Source: Acidimicrobiaceae bacterium (lineage in GTDB: Bacteria; Actinomycetota; Acidimicrobiia; Acidimicrobiales; RAAP-2). Taken from it: a stretch of DNA of 39,615 bases. The notes under the pieces are model-generated. The model was not told the DNA's origin. It did not search any database and worked only from the letters and a program-made list of their open reading frames with translations. Positions 1-6,914 of the stretch are shown here, piece by piece. Where the stretch lies: positions 105,955 to 145,569 of the forward strand of contig PLHF01000153.1 in assembly GCA_003138855.1 (NCBI GenBank), given 5' to 3'. Both the position numbers and the translations under genes were made by a program. The stretch's first letter is position 1; every line of letters starts with the position of its first letter.

Positions 1-1235
1 TCGGTCGTCGAGCACAGCACCACCGCGTAGCCGGCCCCGGCGAGGGTGGAGACCTGCGCGGCCAGCTTGGCACCGTCCCCGAGGATCGGCTCCCACCCCC
101 TGCTCTCCACCGACGGCACGTCCGGGCCCTCCGCCGACGGAACCAGCGAGATCACGCCGGCGTTCGTCCCGGTCAGCAGCCGGTCGAAGGGGACGTGGAG
201 GCGCGGCGCACCGTCGCCGGCCTCGAGCCCCCAGGTGGACGCCAGCGCGTCGGCCAGGGCCGACTCCTCGTCGAGCAGCTCGCCGGCACGGTCCCGGACC
301 CGGCGGGGCTCGACCAGGACGATGACGGCATCGTCCCCCAACAGGTCGCAGATCAGCTCCTCGGAGTCGGCCAGCCACGGCAGCCACGACTCCATGCCGT
401 CGAACTGGTCGCCGTCGGAGAGGCGCTCCCACTGGTGGCGCCCCCACGGTGCCGTCCCCACCAGCTCGGCCGCCCGCCTGCGGGTCACCTCGTCGGTCAC
501 CAGCTCGCGGCAGCCGAAGAGCTCCACCGGTCCGACGTCCTCGATCGAGCGTTGGTCCGCCACGTCGAAGCGGGTGAGCCGATCGACCTCGTCCCCCCAC
601 AGGTCGAGGCGGACCGGCTCGTCCGCGGTGGACGGGAAGACATCCACGATGCCGCCCCGCACGGCCAACTCCCCGCGGTGCTCGACGATCGACTCGCGGC
701 GGTAGCCCATGGACACCAGGCGGACCACCAGCTCGTCGACCACGACCCGGTCACCCTTGGCCACCACCACCGGCCGCGCCGCGGTGCGCCAGGGGCCGAG
801 CCGTTGGAGCACCGCCTTGATCGGGGCCACGACGACGTCCGGCCCCGGTCGACCGGGGCCCGAGGGGTCCGAGGGGCCCGAGGGGCCGCCCAGCTCCCAC
901 AGCAGGCGCAGGCGGCGGCCCATGGTCGACACGTCGGGGCTGACCCGTTCGAAGGGAAGTGTCTCCCATGCCGGGAACACCTCGACCCGGCCGGGGCCCG
1001 CATCGGTCGGCTCCGACCCGCCGGAGAACACCCGGAGATCGTGGGCCAGCTGGTCGGCGGCGGCCCCGGTCGGTGTGACCACGAGCACCGGCCGCCGGGT
1101 GCCCAGGCGGATGAGGCCGGCCAGCACGAAGGCCTGGGCCGGCGTGGCCACCGCCAGGGTGGCGCTGGACGCGCCGACGACCCGCGTCATGGCGGGCTCG
1201 TTGCGCAGCAGGGTGGGGAGCGAGCGGAGGCTCAC
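1..1235 (-). CDS. mfd: Transcription-repair coupling factor Mfd, N-terminal part (gene continues beyond the window)
   Basis: Mfd is a DNA translocase that removes RNA polymerase stalled at lesions and recruits UvrA. Only the first 411 or so codons are present. Read on the minus strand from a GTG at 1235, the protein begins VSLRSLPTLLRNEPAM and runs without a stop to the window edge. Visible family hallmarks of the UvrB-like N-terminal module are VEVFPAWETLPFERVSP, VVAPIKAVLQRLGP and RGGIVDVFPSTADEPVRLD (the beta-hairpin region that in UvrB contacts UvrA). The RNA-polymerase-binding and helicase domains would lie off the left edge. No Shine-Dalgarno is visible, but TACCCT sits 6 nt before the GTG, so a leaderless start is likely. 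A Gly/Pro-rich stretch near 840-890 is an insertion between conserved blocks. Family assignment is secure. Confidence 0.93.
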   Translation of the reverse strand, partial: MSLRSLPTLLRNEPAMTRVVGASSATLAVATPAQAFVLAGLIRLGTRRPVLVVTPTGAAADQLAHDLRVFSGGSEPTDAGPGRVEVFPAWETLPFERVSPDVSTMGRRLRLLWELGGPSGPSDPSGPGRPGPDVVVAPIKAVLQRLGPWRTAARPVVVAKGDRVVVDELVVRLVSMGYRRESIVEHRGELAVRGGIVDVFPSTADEPVRLDLWGDEVDRLTRFDVADQRSIEDVGPVELFGCRELVTDEVTRRRAAELVGTAPWGRHQWERLSDGDQFDGMESWLPWLADSEELICDLLGDDAVIVLVEPRRVRDRAGELLDEESALADALASTWGLEAGDGAPRLHVPFDRLLTGTNAGVISLVPSAEGPDVPSVESRGWEPILGDGAKLAAQVSTLAGAGYAVVLCSTT

Positions 1236-1275
1236 CTGCTCAGGGTACCGGGGCGCGCACCACCGGCCGGACGGC

Positions 1276-2037
1276 TCAGCGGTGCCTCGGCTCCCAGCGG
1301 AACCGCCGGGCGGTGAACACCAGGGCGGCCGCAGCCCAGATCAGCATGACCACCAGGTCGCGGGGGCGCACACCCGAACCGGGGCCGCCCTCGAAGGCGC
1401 TGACCAGGGCGGTGATCATGTGGCGGATGGGGAACCAGTCGGCGATCTTCGACAGGACCGAGCCGTTGCTGATCGGGTAGAAGACGCCCGAGATGAAGAT
1501 GATCGGGAAGTAGATCCCATTGATCACGGCCGGGGCGGCGTCCGCGTTGGGGATGATGATGGTCACGGCCAGGCCGAGGGCGCAGAAGGTCACGATGCCG
1601 ACCACCAGCGTCACCACGGTGGCCAGCGGGTGGTACGGGAAGTGGAGGTGGTAGAAGGACATGCCGATGCCGACCACGACGATGGTCAGCACCGCCACGT
1701 TGATCATGATGCTGCCGATGATGCCGCCCATGTACGAGCCGATGGCGATGGGGGTCCCCCGCATGCGCTTCAGCACACCCGAGTCCCGCCGGTTGCAGAC
1801 GACCATGCCCAGGTTGGTGTAGCAAGCGGCGATCAGGCCGAAGGTCAGCATCGCCACCACGGTGTACTGGTCGTAGCGGAGGGACGTGCCCGGCACGCGG
1901 AAGGAGCCGGCCGAGGTGCCCACCACCACCAGGAAGACCACCGGGAACATGAAGGTGAACACGGCGGCCATCGGGTTGCGCCAGTACGCCTTCTGCTCGT
2001 AGCGCACCTGCTCCTTGGCGATCATCAGGTCGTTCAC
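1276..2037 (-). CDS. ABC-2 type transporter permease (DrrB-like)
   Basis: This is the membrane subunit of a two-component ABC exporter; the partner ATPase lies immediately upstream. The 253-residue protein starts at GTG 2037 (VNDLMIAKEQVRYEQKAYWR), a typical cytoplasmic N-terminus of DrrB-like permeases. About six hydrophobic segments follow, beginning with PMAAVFTFMFPVVFLVVVG. The motif GVLKRMRGTPI is the conserved cytoplasmic loop of the ABC-2 family, and ISGVFYPISNGS lies in the late periplasmic/extracellular part. The start codon overlaps the ATPase stop by 4 nt (GTGA), implying translational coupling. Substrate cannot be read from sequence; relatives export antibiotics, lipids or polysaccharide precursors. 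Confidence 0.88.
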   Translation of the reverse strand: MNDLMIAKEQVRYEQKAYWRNPMAAVFTFMFPVVFLVVVGTSAGSFRVPGTSLRYDQYTVVAMLTFGLIAACYTNLGMVVCNRRDSGVLKRMRGTPIAIGSYMGGIIGSIMINVAVLTIVVVGIGMSFYHLHFPYHPLATVVTLVVGIVTFCALGLAVTIIIPNADAAPAVINGIYFPIIFISGVFYPISNGSVLSKIADWFPIRHMITALVSAFEGGPGSGVRPRDLVVMLIWAAAALVFTARRFRWEPRHR

Positions 2038-2957
2038 GGCAGGTCCCTGCTCGTCAGCGCCAGGTACACGTCCTCCAGTGAGGGCCGGTTGACCGTCAGC
2101 CCGGAGAGCACCTCTCCGCGCTCGACCGCCCACCCGGTCAGCGCGTGGAGGACCTCGGTGGGCTCGTCGATCCGGAACTCGACGACGCCGCCGCGCTGCT
2201 GCGGCTCGAGGCCGACCGGCAGTGGCAGTGTGCCCACCGACACACCGGAGGGGAGCACGAAGCGGACGGTGGTCATCCCGTGGTCCCGCCCGCCCAGGGT
2301 GTCCGGCGACCCCGAGGCCACCACCCGGCCGGCGGCGATGACGGTGACCGAGTCGGCCAGGACCTGGGCCTCGTCCATGTAGTGGGTGGTGAGCACCACC
2401 GTGCGCCCTTCGGCGCACAGGCCGCGGACGACGTCCCATGCCTCGTGGCGGGCGGAGGGGTCGAAGCCGGTGGTGGGCTCGTCGAGGAAGATCAGCTCGG
2501 GGTTGCCGACCAGGGCCAGCCCCAGGTCGAGGCGGCGCTGCTGCCCCCCCGAGAGCGTCTTGACCCGGGCCCTGGCCTTGGCCTCGAGGCCGACCAGCCC
2601 GATGACCTCGCCCACCGGGCGCGGCCGCGGATAGAGGCCCGACCGTTGGGTGATCGCCTCGGTGACGGTGAGGTAGGGGTCGACCGCACACTCTTGGAGG
2701 ACGATGCCCACCTTGGCCCGCAGCCCCCGGTCGCGGCGCTCGGGGTCGATGCCGAACACCGACACGGTGCCACCGTCCCGCTTGCGGTAGCCCTCGAGGA
2801 TCTCGACGGCGGTGGTCTTACCGGCACCGTTGGGCCCGAGCAGGGCCAGTACCTCGCCCCGACGGACGTCGAAGTCGATGCCCCGCAGGGCCTCGACGCT
2901 CCCGTACGACTTGGTGAGGCCCTGCACCGAGATGGCGAGATCGGCGTCGGCGGGCAC
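2034..2957 (-). CDS. ABC transporter ATP-binding protein (DrrA-like)
   Basis: This is the nucleotide-binding subunit for the ABC-2 permease next to it. All nucleotide-binding motifs are intact in the 307-residue protein: Walker A GPNGAGKTT near residue 43, Q-loop in GIVLQECAVDP, signature LSGGQQRRLDLGLAL, Walker B LIFLDEPTTGFDP and H-loop TTHYMDEA. A C-terminal extension of about 85 residues matches the DrrA/CcmA-type regulatory tail and ends at the GTGA overlap with the permease. The start is GTG 2957 (VPADADLAIS); TACGCT lies 8 nt upstream, consistent with leaderless initiation. The exporter interrupts what is otherwise a conserved glmU-prs-rplY-pth...mfd neighbourhood. Confidence 0.92.
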   Translation of the reverse strand: MPADADLAISVQGLTKSYGSVEALRGIDFDVRRGEVLALLGPNGAGKTTAVEILEGYRKRDGGTVSVFGIDPERRDRGLRAKVGIVLQECAVDPYLTVTEAITQRSGLYPRPRPVGEVIGLVGLEAKARARVKTLSGGQQRRLDLGLALVGNPELIFLDEPTTGFDPSARHEAWDVVRGLCAEGRTVVLTTHYMDEAQVLADSVTVIAAGRVVASGSPDTLGGRDHGMTTVRFVLPSGVSVGTLPLPVGLEPQQRGGVVEFRIDEPTEVLHALTGWAVERGEVLSGLTVNRPSLEDVYLALTSRDLP

Positions 2958-3045
2958 AACCAGCGAGCGTACCGGGCATGCCGGGGGGAGGTGGCCGATC
3001 GGCCGGCGCCGGGTAGGTGCCGCCGCTTCAACCGGCCAAGGCGGT

Positions 3046-3636
3046 TCAGCCGGCGGCGTTGACCCGGTTCATGGCTGCCTCCACGCCCTCGGCGGCGATG
3101 GCCTCTACCGCATCCGCCGCCTGTTCGACGGCCACGCCGAGGATCGCCCGCTCGGCCGCTCCCGGTCGCTTCAGCACGTAGTCGGCACCGGGCTGGCGAC
3201 CGGGGGGCTTGCCGATGCCGATCCGCACCCGGAGGTACTCGTCGGTGTGCAGGTGGCGGTGGATGGACTTGAGCCCGTTGTTGCCGGCGGTGCCGCCGCC
3301 GGCTTTCACCTTGACCCGGCCGGAGGGCAGGTCGAGCTCGTCATGGACGACGATCAGCCGCGACGCGATACCAGCACCCGATGCAGTGCCCTCTGCGTCG
3401 ATGCCGGCACGGCGCACCAACGGGGCCACCGCCAGGCCGGACTCGTTCATGTAGGTGAGCGGGACGGCCAACAGGACCCGCTGGCCCGCGATGCGGACCT
3501 CGCAGGCCAGGGAGCGCAGTCCCTTCTCCGACTTGAGCCGGCCTCCGTGGCGTGTCGCCAGGGCAGCCACGGCATCGGCCCCTGCGTTGTGGCGGGTCCC
3601 CTCGTACTCGGCCCCGGGATTGCCCAGGCCCACCAC
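3046..3636 (-). CDS. pth: Peptidyl-tRNA hydrolase
   Basis: Pth releases tRNA from prematurely dropped peptidyl-tRNA in the cytoplasm. Key residues are visible: the Asn of VGLGNPGAEY, the catalytic His of GTRHNAG, the Asp of VVHDELDLPSG, and GGGTAGNNGLKSI, which holds the second conserved Asn. A short Gly/Ala/Thr-rich insertion (EGTASGAGIA) precedes the VVHDELD strand. The given GTG start leaves only two residues before GLGNPG, whereas the family needs a full beta-strand (LLVVGLGNPG). That strand is encoded just upstream, but no ATG, GTG or TTG occurs in frame before the TAG at 3700-3702, so a CTG at 3642 is a plausible real start. The gene lies 63 nt after rplY in the same orientation. Confidence 0.92.
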   Translation of the reverse strand: MVGLGNPGAEYEGTRHNAGADAVAALATRHGGRLKSEKGLRSLACEVRIAGQRVLLAVPLTYMNESGLAVAPLVRRAGIDAEGTASGAGIASRLIVVHDELDLPSGRVKVKAGGGTAGNNGLKSIHRHLHTDEYLRVRIGIGKPPGRQPGADYVLKRPGAAERAILGVAVEQAADAVEAIAAEGVEAAMNRVNAAG

Positions 3637-3699
3637 GAGCAGATCCGCCGGGGTACCCGTTCGCCGGTCCCCCGGCCCACCCCGGCGACCGAGCAGGGC

Positions 3700-4371
3700 C
3701 TAGCCCTCTGCCGACTCGGACTCGGCGCCGGGCGCCTCTTCGGACGGGACCCCGGTGATCCCGGTGACCCCGGTGATCCCGGCAGCCTCGGCCTCCTCCT
3801 CCGCAGTGGCCTGGACCCGGGGCGGTTGCCCGGCCACGACGGTTGCCTCGGGGTCGGTCTCCAGCTCGACGCCGGACGGGATGGTGATGTCCGAGACGTG
3901 CAGGGCATCGCCGATGGTCAGTCCCGAGATGTCGATGTCCACCGACGGGGGGATGTCGGCCGGCCTGGCCTTGACGGCCAAGGTGAAGAGCTGCTGGTCC
4001 ACGATGCCGTCTCCGTGCTGGACCTCGATCGCCTCGCCCACCAGGTTGATGGTGACCTCGGCCGAGATCACCTCGTCCCGCCGCACGATCTGGAAGTCGA
4101 CGTGGGTGACCACGTTCTTGAAGGGGTGGTGCTGGATGTCGCGTGCCAGGGTGAGGAAGTCGGTGCCTTCCACGTGCAGCGACAGCAGCGTGTTGAGGCC
4201 GGCCTCACCGGACATGGCGACCTGGAACTCGCGGGCGACGACAGCCACCGGAAGCGGGTCGGTGCCGTGCCCGTAGACGACGCCGGGGATCTTCCCCTGG
4301 GCCCGCAGGCGGCGCGTGGAGCTCGATCCGATCTCGCGGCCGGCTTCGGCGGTGAGCGTGACTTCGGGCAT
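3700..4371 (-). CDS. rplY: 50S ribosomal protein L25/general stress protein Ctc family
   Basis: This is the 5S-rRNA-binding large-subunit protein, here the long (TL5/CTC) form with an N-terminal L25 domain and a C-terminal beta domain. The 223-residue protein begins MPEVTLTAEAGREIGSSSTR, followed by RLRAQGKIPGVVYGHG, the classic L25 rRNA-binding stretch, and later NVVTHVDFQIVRRDEVISAEV. The acidic tail ends in a Gly-Ile/Val-Thr repeat and a Glu/Ser-rich stretch. The ATG at 4371 has a good Shine-Dalgarno (GAGGAG, 7 nt spacing), unlike many genes here. The gene lies between prs (upstream) and pth, the usual actinobacterial order. A hairpin after prs and a TATCAT box suggest it also has its own promoter. 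Confidence 0.93.
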   Translation of the reverse strand: MPEVTLTAEAGREIGSSSTRRLRAQGKIPGVVYGHGTDPLPVAVVAREFQVAMSGEAGLNTLLSLHVEGTDFLTLARDIQHHPFKNVVTHVDFQIVRRDEVISAEVTINLVGEAIEVQHGDGIVDQQLFTLAVKARPADIPPSVDIDISGLTIGDALHVSDITIPSGVELETDPEATVVAGQPPRVQATAEEEAEAAGITGVTGITGVPSEEAPGAESESAEG

Positions 4372-4468
4372 GCGGGGACTCCTCGGGAGGTGCTGAGACG
4401 GGGGCGGGGCGCTCGTGCCGATCGTGCACCTGGCGACGATCGCGGACGGCCGCTGCTGACGGCCCATC

Positions 4469-4497
4469 ATGATAGTCCCATGGCCGCCGGGTGAGCC
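4469..4497 (-). promoter_or_regulatory. Candidate promoter for rplY-pth
   Basis: On the minus strand TATCAT (4474-4469) is a good -10 hexamer in the 203-nt gap between prs and rplY. No convincing -35 element was found. Transcription would begin about 90 nt before the rplY ATG, leaving a leader. Inference from motif and position only. Confidence 0.4.
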
Positions 4498-4528
4498 ACA
4501 GGGGGGCCCTGATGCCGGTCTCCGGTCG

Positions 4529-4560
4529 GGCACGGGACCGGCCCAGGCCGGTCTCGTGCC
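4529..4560 (-). terminator. Hairpin 15 nt after prs stop
   Basis: The minus strand reads GGCACG-A-GACCGGC, a 4-nt loop, then GCCGGTC-C-CGTGCC: 13 base pairs with one mismatch. It follows the prs stop closely and precedes the rplY promoter candidate. There is no U-tract, as is common in high-GC actinobacterial terminators. Confidence 0.55.
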
Positions 4561-4574
4561 GGGCCCCGGGAGAT

Positions 4575-5546
4575 CTAGGCCAGGTTCTCCCCGCCGAAGA
4601 TCTCCGAGACCGAGGTGTCCTCGAAGACGGCATCGATGGCGTCGGAGATGAGCTTGGCCACCGACAGGACCTCCAGCTTGTCGAACCGGCGGTCCTGGGG
4701 GATGGGCAGCGTGTTGGTGACCACCACCTTGGTGATCGCCGAGTTCTTGAGGCGGTCCACCGCCGGATCGGACAGGACGGCGTGGGTGGCCATGCACCAC
4801 ACCTCGGCCGCCCCCCGGTCGGCCAGGAGGTCGGCCGCGGCGACGATGGTCCCCGCCGTATCGATCATGTCGTCGATCAGCACGCACTGGCGCCCTTCGA
4901 CATCACCGACGACGTGCAGCGCCTGGACCTGGTTGGCCTCGCCCCGCAGGCGGCGCTTGTGCACCACGGCCAGGTCGGCGGTCAGGTGCTGGCTGAACCG
5001 CTCCGCCACCTTGACCCGCCCGGCGTCCGGGGCCACCACCACCAGGTCCTGGTCGAGTTGGCTCCGCAGGTAGTCGACCATCACCGGGGCCGCCGTCAGA
5101 TGGTCGACGGGGACGTCGAAGAAACCCTGGATCTGCCCGGAGTGTAGGTCGACGCTGACCACCCGGTCGGCGCCGGCCACCGACAGCATGTCGGCCACCA
5201 GCTTGGCGGTGATCGGCTCGCGCCCGGTGGCCTTGCGGTCCTGGCGTGAGTAGCCGTAGTAGGGGCACACCGCGGTGATCCTCTTGGCCGAGGCGCGCTT
5301 GGCGGCATCGATCATGATCAGGTGCTCCATCAAGGAGTCGTTGACCGGGCCGGCGTGGGTCTGCACGATGAACACGTCGCTCCCCCGGATCGACGTGCCG
5401 AAGCGGCAGTGGATCTCCCCGTTGGCGAATTCGCGCAGATTGGCCTCGCCCAGCTCCACCCCCAGCTGCTGGGCGATCTCCTGGGCCAACTCCGGATGGG
5501 ACCGTCCCGAAACAAGTTCCAGACGTCGGTGGGGGGTGAACTCCAT
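4575..5546 (-). CDS. prs: Ribose-phosphate pyrophosphokinase (PRPP synthetase)
   Basis: The enzyme makes PRPP from ribose 5-phosphate and ATP, feeding purine, pyrimidine, His, Trp and NAD synthesis and, in actinobacteria, arabinan precursors. The 323-residue length is normal. Visible motifs are FANGEIHCRFGTSIRGSDVF, VQTHAGPVNDSLMEHL, the flexible catalytic loop ITAVCPYYGYSRQDRK, SVDLHSGQIQGFFDVPVDHL, and the PRPP-binding loop CVLIDDMIDTAGTI. The ATG at 5546 (MEFTPHRRLELVSG) lies 10 nt after the glmU stop, so the two genes are co-transcribed. TAAGTT at 5559-5554, 7 nt before the ATG, could be an additional leaderless -10, but it overlaps the glmU stop and is weak evidence. Confidence 0.96.
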   Translation of the reverse strand: MEFTPHRRLELVSGRSHPELAQEIAQQLGVELGEANLREFANGEIHCRFGTSIRGSDVFIVQTHAGPVNDSLMEHLIMIDAAKRASAKRITAVCPYYGYSRQDRKATGREPITAKLVADMLSVAGADRVVSVDLHSGQIQGFFDVPVDHLTAAPVMVDYLRSQLDQDLVVVAPDAGRVKVAERFSQHLTADLAVVHKRRLRGEANQVQALHVVGDVEGRQCVLIDDMIDTAGTIVAAADLLADRGAAEVWCMATHAVLSDPAVDRLKNSAITKVVVTNTLPIPQDRRFDKLEVLSVAKLISDAIDAVFEDTSVSEIFGGENLA

Positions 5547-5556
5547 GCCCGCGAAC

Positions 5557-6741
5557 TTACCGCGCCCCGGCGCCGAGATCCCCGGCCGACGGGCCCACCC
5601 TGGCGCCGGACGGCACCTCGGTGCCCTCACCGAGGACGGCGAACGGCCCGACCCGGGCGTCGGCCCCGACCACCGACCGGCGGCACACGCTGGAGGCCAC
5701 CACGGCGCCCTCCCCGACCGTGGTGTCCACCAACCGGGTGTTCGGACCGATCTCGGCGTGCTCGCCGACCGCACAGGCCCCCTGCAGGATGACACCGGGC
5801 AGGAGCACCACGTCGGTGCCCAGCTGCACATCGACGTCGATGTAGGTCGTCTCGGGGTCCCACATGGTGACCCCCCGCCGCATCCACCGCTCGTTGATCC
5901 GGTCCCGCAGTTCGGCCTCGGCCACCGCCAGCTGGGCGCGGTCGTTGACGCCGGCGACCTCCATGGTGTCCGCCACCACCACCGAACCGACACGGTGCCC
6001 TGCCTCGTAGAGCACGCTGACCACATCGGTCAGGTAGTACTCGCCCTGGGCATTGGCGGGGCTCAACCGGCGCAGCGACGGGGCCAGCACGCTCCGTCGG
6101 AAGCAGTACATCGACGTGTTGACCTCGCGCACCTCGCGCTCGGCGTCCGACGCGTCTGCTTCCTCCACCACGCGGGCCACCGAATCGTCCCTGCCCCGCA
6201 CCACCCGCCCGTAGCCGGTGGGGTCCTCGAGCACCGCGGTCAGCAAGGTGGCGGCGTCGCCGGAGGCATAGTGCTCCTTCACCAACGCGGCCAAACTGGC
6301 CGGCCGCAACAGCGGCGTGTCCCCCGGGAGCACCACGACGTCCCCATCGTCGGCGCCCTCGTCGTCGGGGAGCCCGGTCAGCGCCACCGACATGGCGTCC
6401 CCCGTCCCCCGCTGCTCGACCTGCTCGACGAACTCGATGGCCATCCCCGGCGGCGCGTGCTCGATCAGCGTCTTGGTGACCCACTCGGCCCGGTGGCCGA
6501 CCACCACCACCACCCGGGTCACCGGCAGCTGGGCCAATGCGTCGAGGACGTGGAGCACCATCGGCCGGCCGCACAGGCGGTGCAGGGGCTTCGGGCGTGC
6601 GGACCGCATCCGGGTGCCCTCCCCCGCGGCCAGCACCACCGCGGAGAGCGGCCGCGAAGGCCTCGTGCCCGGGGACGGCTGGGCACGCGCCCGGCGTCCC
6701 TCGTCCCCGGGTGAGCCCTGGGAGTAGGTGCGGATCACCAC
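5557..6741 (-). CDS. glmU: GlmU-like N-acetylglucosamine-1-phosphate uridylyltransferase with truncated acetyltransferase domain
   Basis: Full GlmU acetylates GlcN-1-P and then makes UDP-GlcNAc for peptidoglycan. The N-terminal uridylyltransferase is intact: LSAVVLAAGEGTRMRSARPK (nucleotide loop), VEQVEQRGTGDAM, VVVLPGDTPLL (metal-binding Asp), YGRVVRG and EVNTSMYCF. The C-terminal left-handed beta-helix starts (VTMWDPETTYIDVDVQLG, GPNTRL, VGADARVGPFAVLGEG) but the protein stops soon after at about 394 residues, some 60-100 short of normal. The coils carrying the catalytic His and the NYDG...K acetyl-CoA region are missing. prs begins 10 nt later, so no frame-shifted remainder fits. I chose GTG 6741 because GGAGG lies 6 nt upstream; GTG 6756 is also open. 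Confidence 0.88.
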   Translation of the reverse strand: MVIRTYSQGSPGDEGRRARAQPSPGTRPSRPLSAVVLAAGEGTRMRSARPKPLHRLCGRPMVLHVLDALAQLPVTRVVVVVGHRAEWVTKTLIEHAPPGMAIEFVEQVEQRGTGDAMSVALTGLPDDEGADDGDVVVLPGDTPLLRPASLAALVKEHYASGDAATLLTAVLEDPTGYGRVVRGRDDSVARVVEEADASDAEREVREVNTSMYCFRRSVLAPSLRRLSPANAQGEYYLTDVVSVLYEAGHRVGSVVVADTMEVAGVNDRAQLAVAEAELRDRINERWMRRGVTMWDPETTYIDVDVQLGTDVVLLPGVILQGACAVGEHAEIGPNTRLVDTTVGEGAVVASSVCRRSVVGADARVGPFAVLGEGTEVPSGARVGPSAGDLGAGAR

Positions 6742-6811
6742 GACGTGCCTCCGCACACGGCGCTCCCCCCGGGACCGTCTCCTGGATGGTGCGGTGCACG
6801 GGTCATGGGCC

Positions 6812-6817
6812 TATTCT
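6812..6817 (+). promoter_or_regulatory. Candidate -10 box for the acyl-CoA carboxylase operon
   Basis: TATTCT is one of the few AT-rich hexamers in the glmU/carboxylase divergent gap and fits the sigma-70 -10 consensus on the plus strand. A clear -35 is not visible. Transcription would begin near 6824, giving a leader that includes the repeats at 6856-6890 if translation starts at 6915. Confidence 0.4.
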
Positions 6818-6854
6818 TCCCACGTCGGCGAGGTGAATGCGACCCGGACCCGAC

Positions 6855-6890
6855 ACAGCGACCCACGGTCGCTGGAAGACAGCGACCCAC
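6855..6890 (+). repeat. Repeated and inverted CAGCGACC motifs upstream of the carboxylase operon
   Basis: ACAGCGACCCAC occurs at 6855-6866 and again, exactly, at 6879-6890 (24 bp apart). Between them GGTCGCTG (6867-6874) is the reverse complement of CAGCGACC (6856-6863), forming an 8-bp inverted repeat with a 3-bp spacer. This looks like an operator for a dimeric regulator or an RNA hairpin. No regulator gene is adjacent. Confidence 0.5.
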
Positions 6891-6914
6891 CGATACCGAC
6901 ACCGCCCAGCTCCC

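Noticed and set aside
5540..5560. Frameshift explaining the short GlmU
   Set aside because: prs starts 10 nt after the stop, leaving no sequence for the missing coils in any frame.
6837..6914. N-terminal extension of the carboxyltransferase from ATG 6837
   Set aside because: The 26 extra residues are low-complexity Arg/Pro/His, cover the repeated motifs, and precede the point where family similarity begins; kept only as an alternative.
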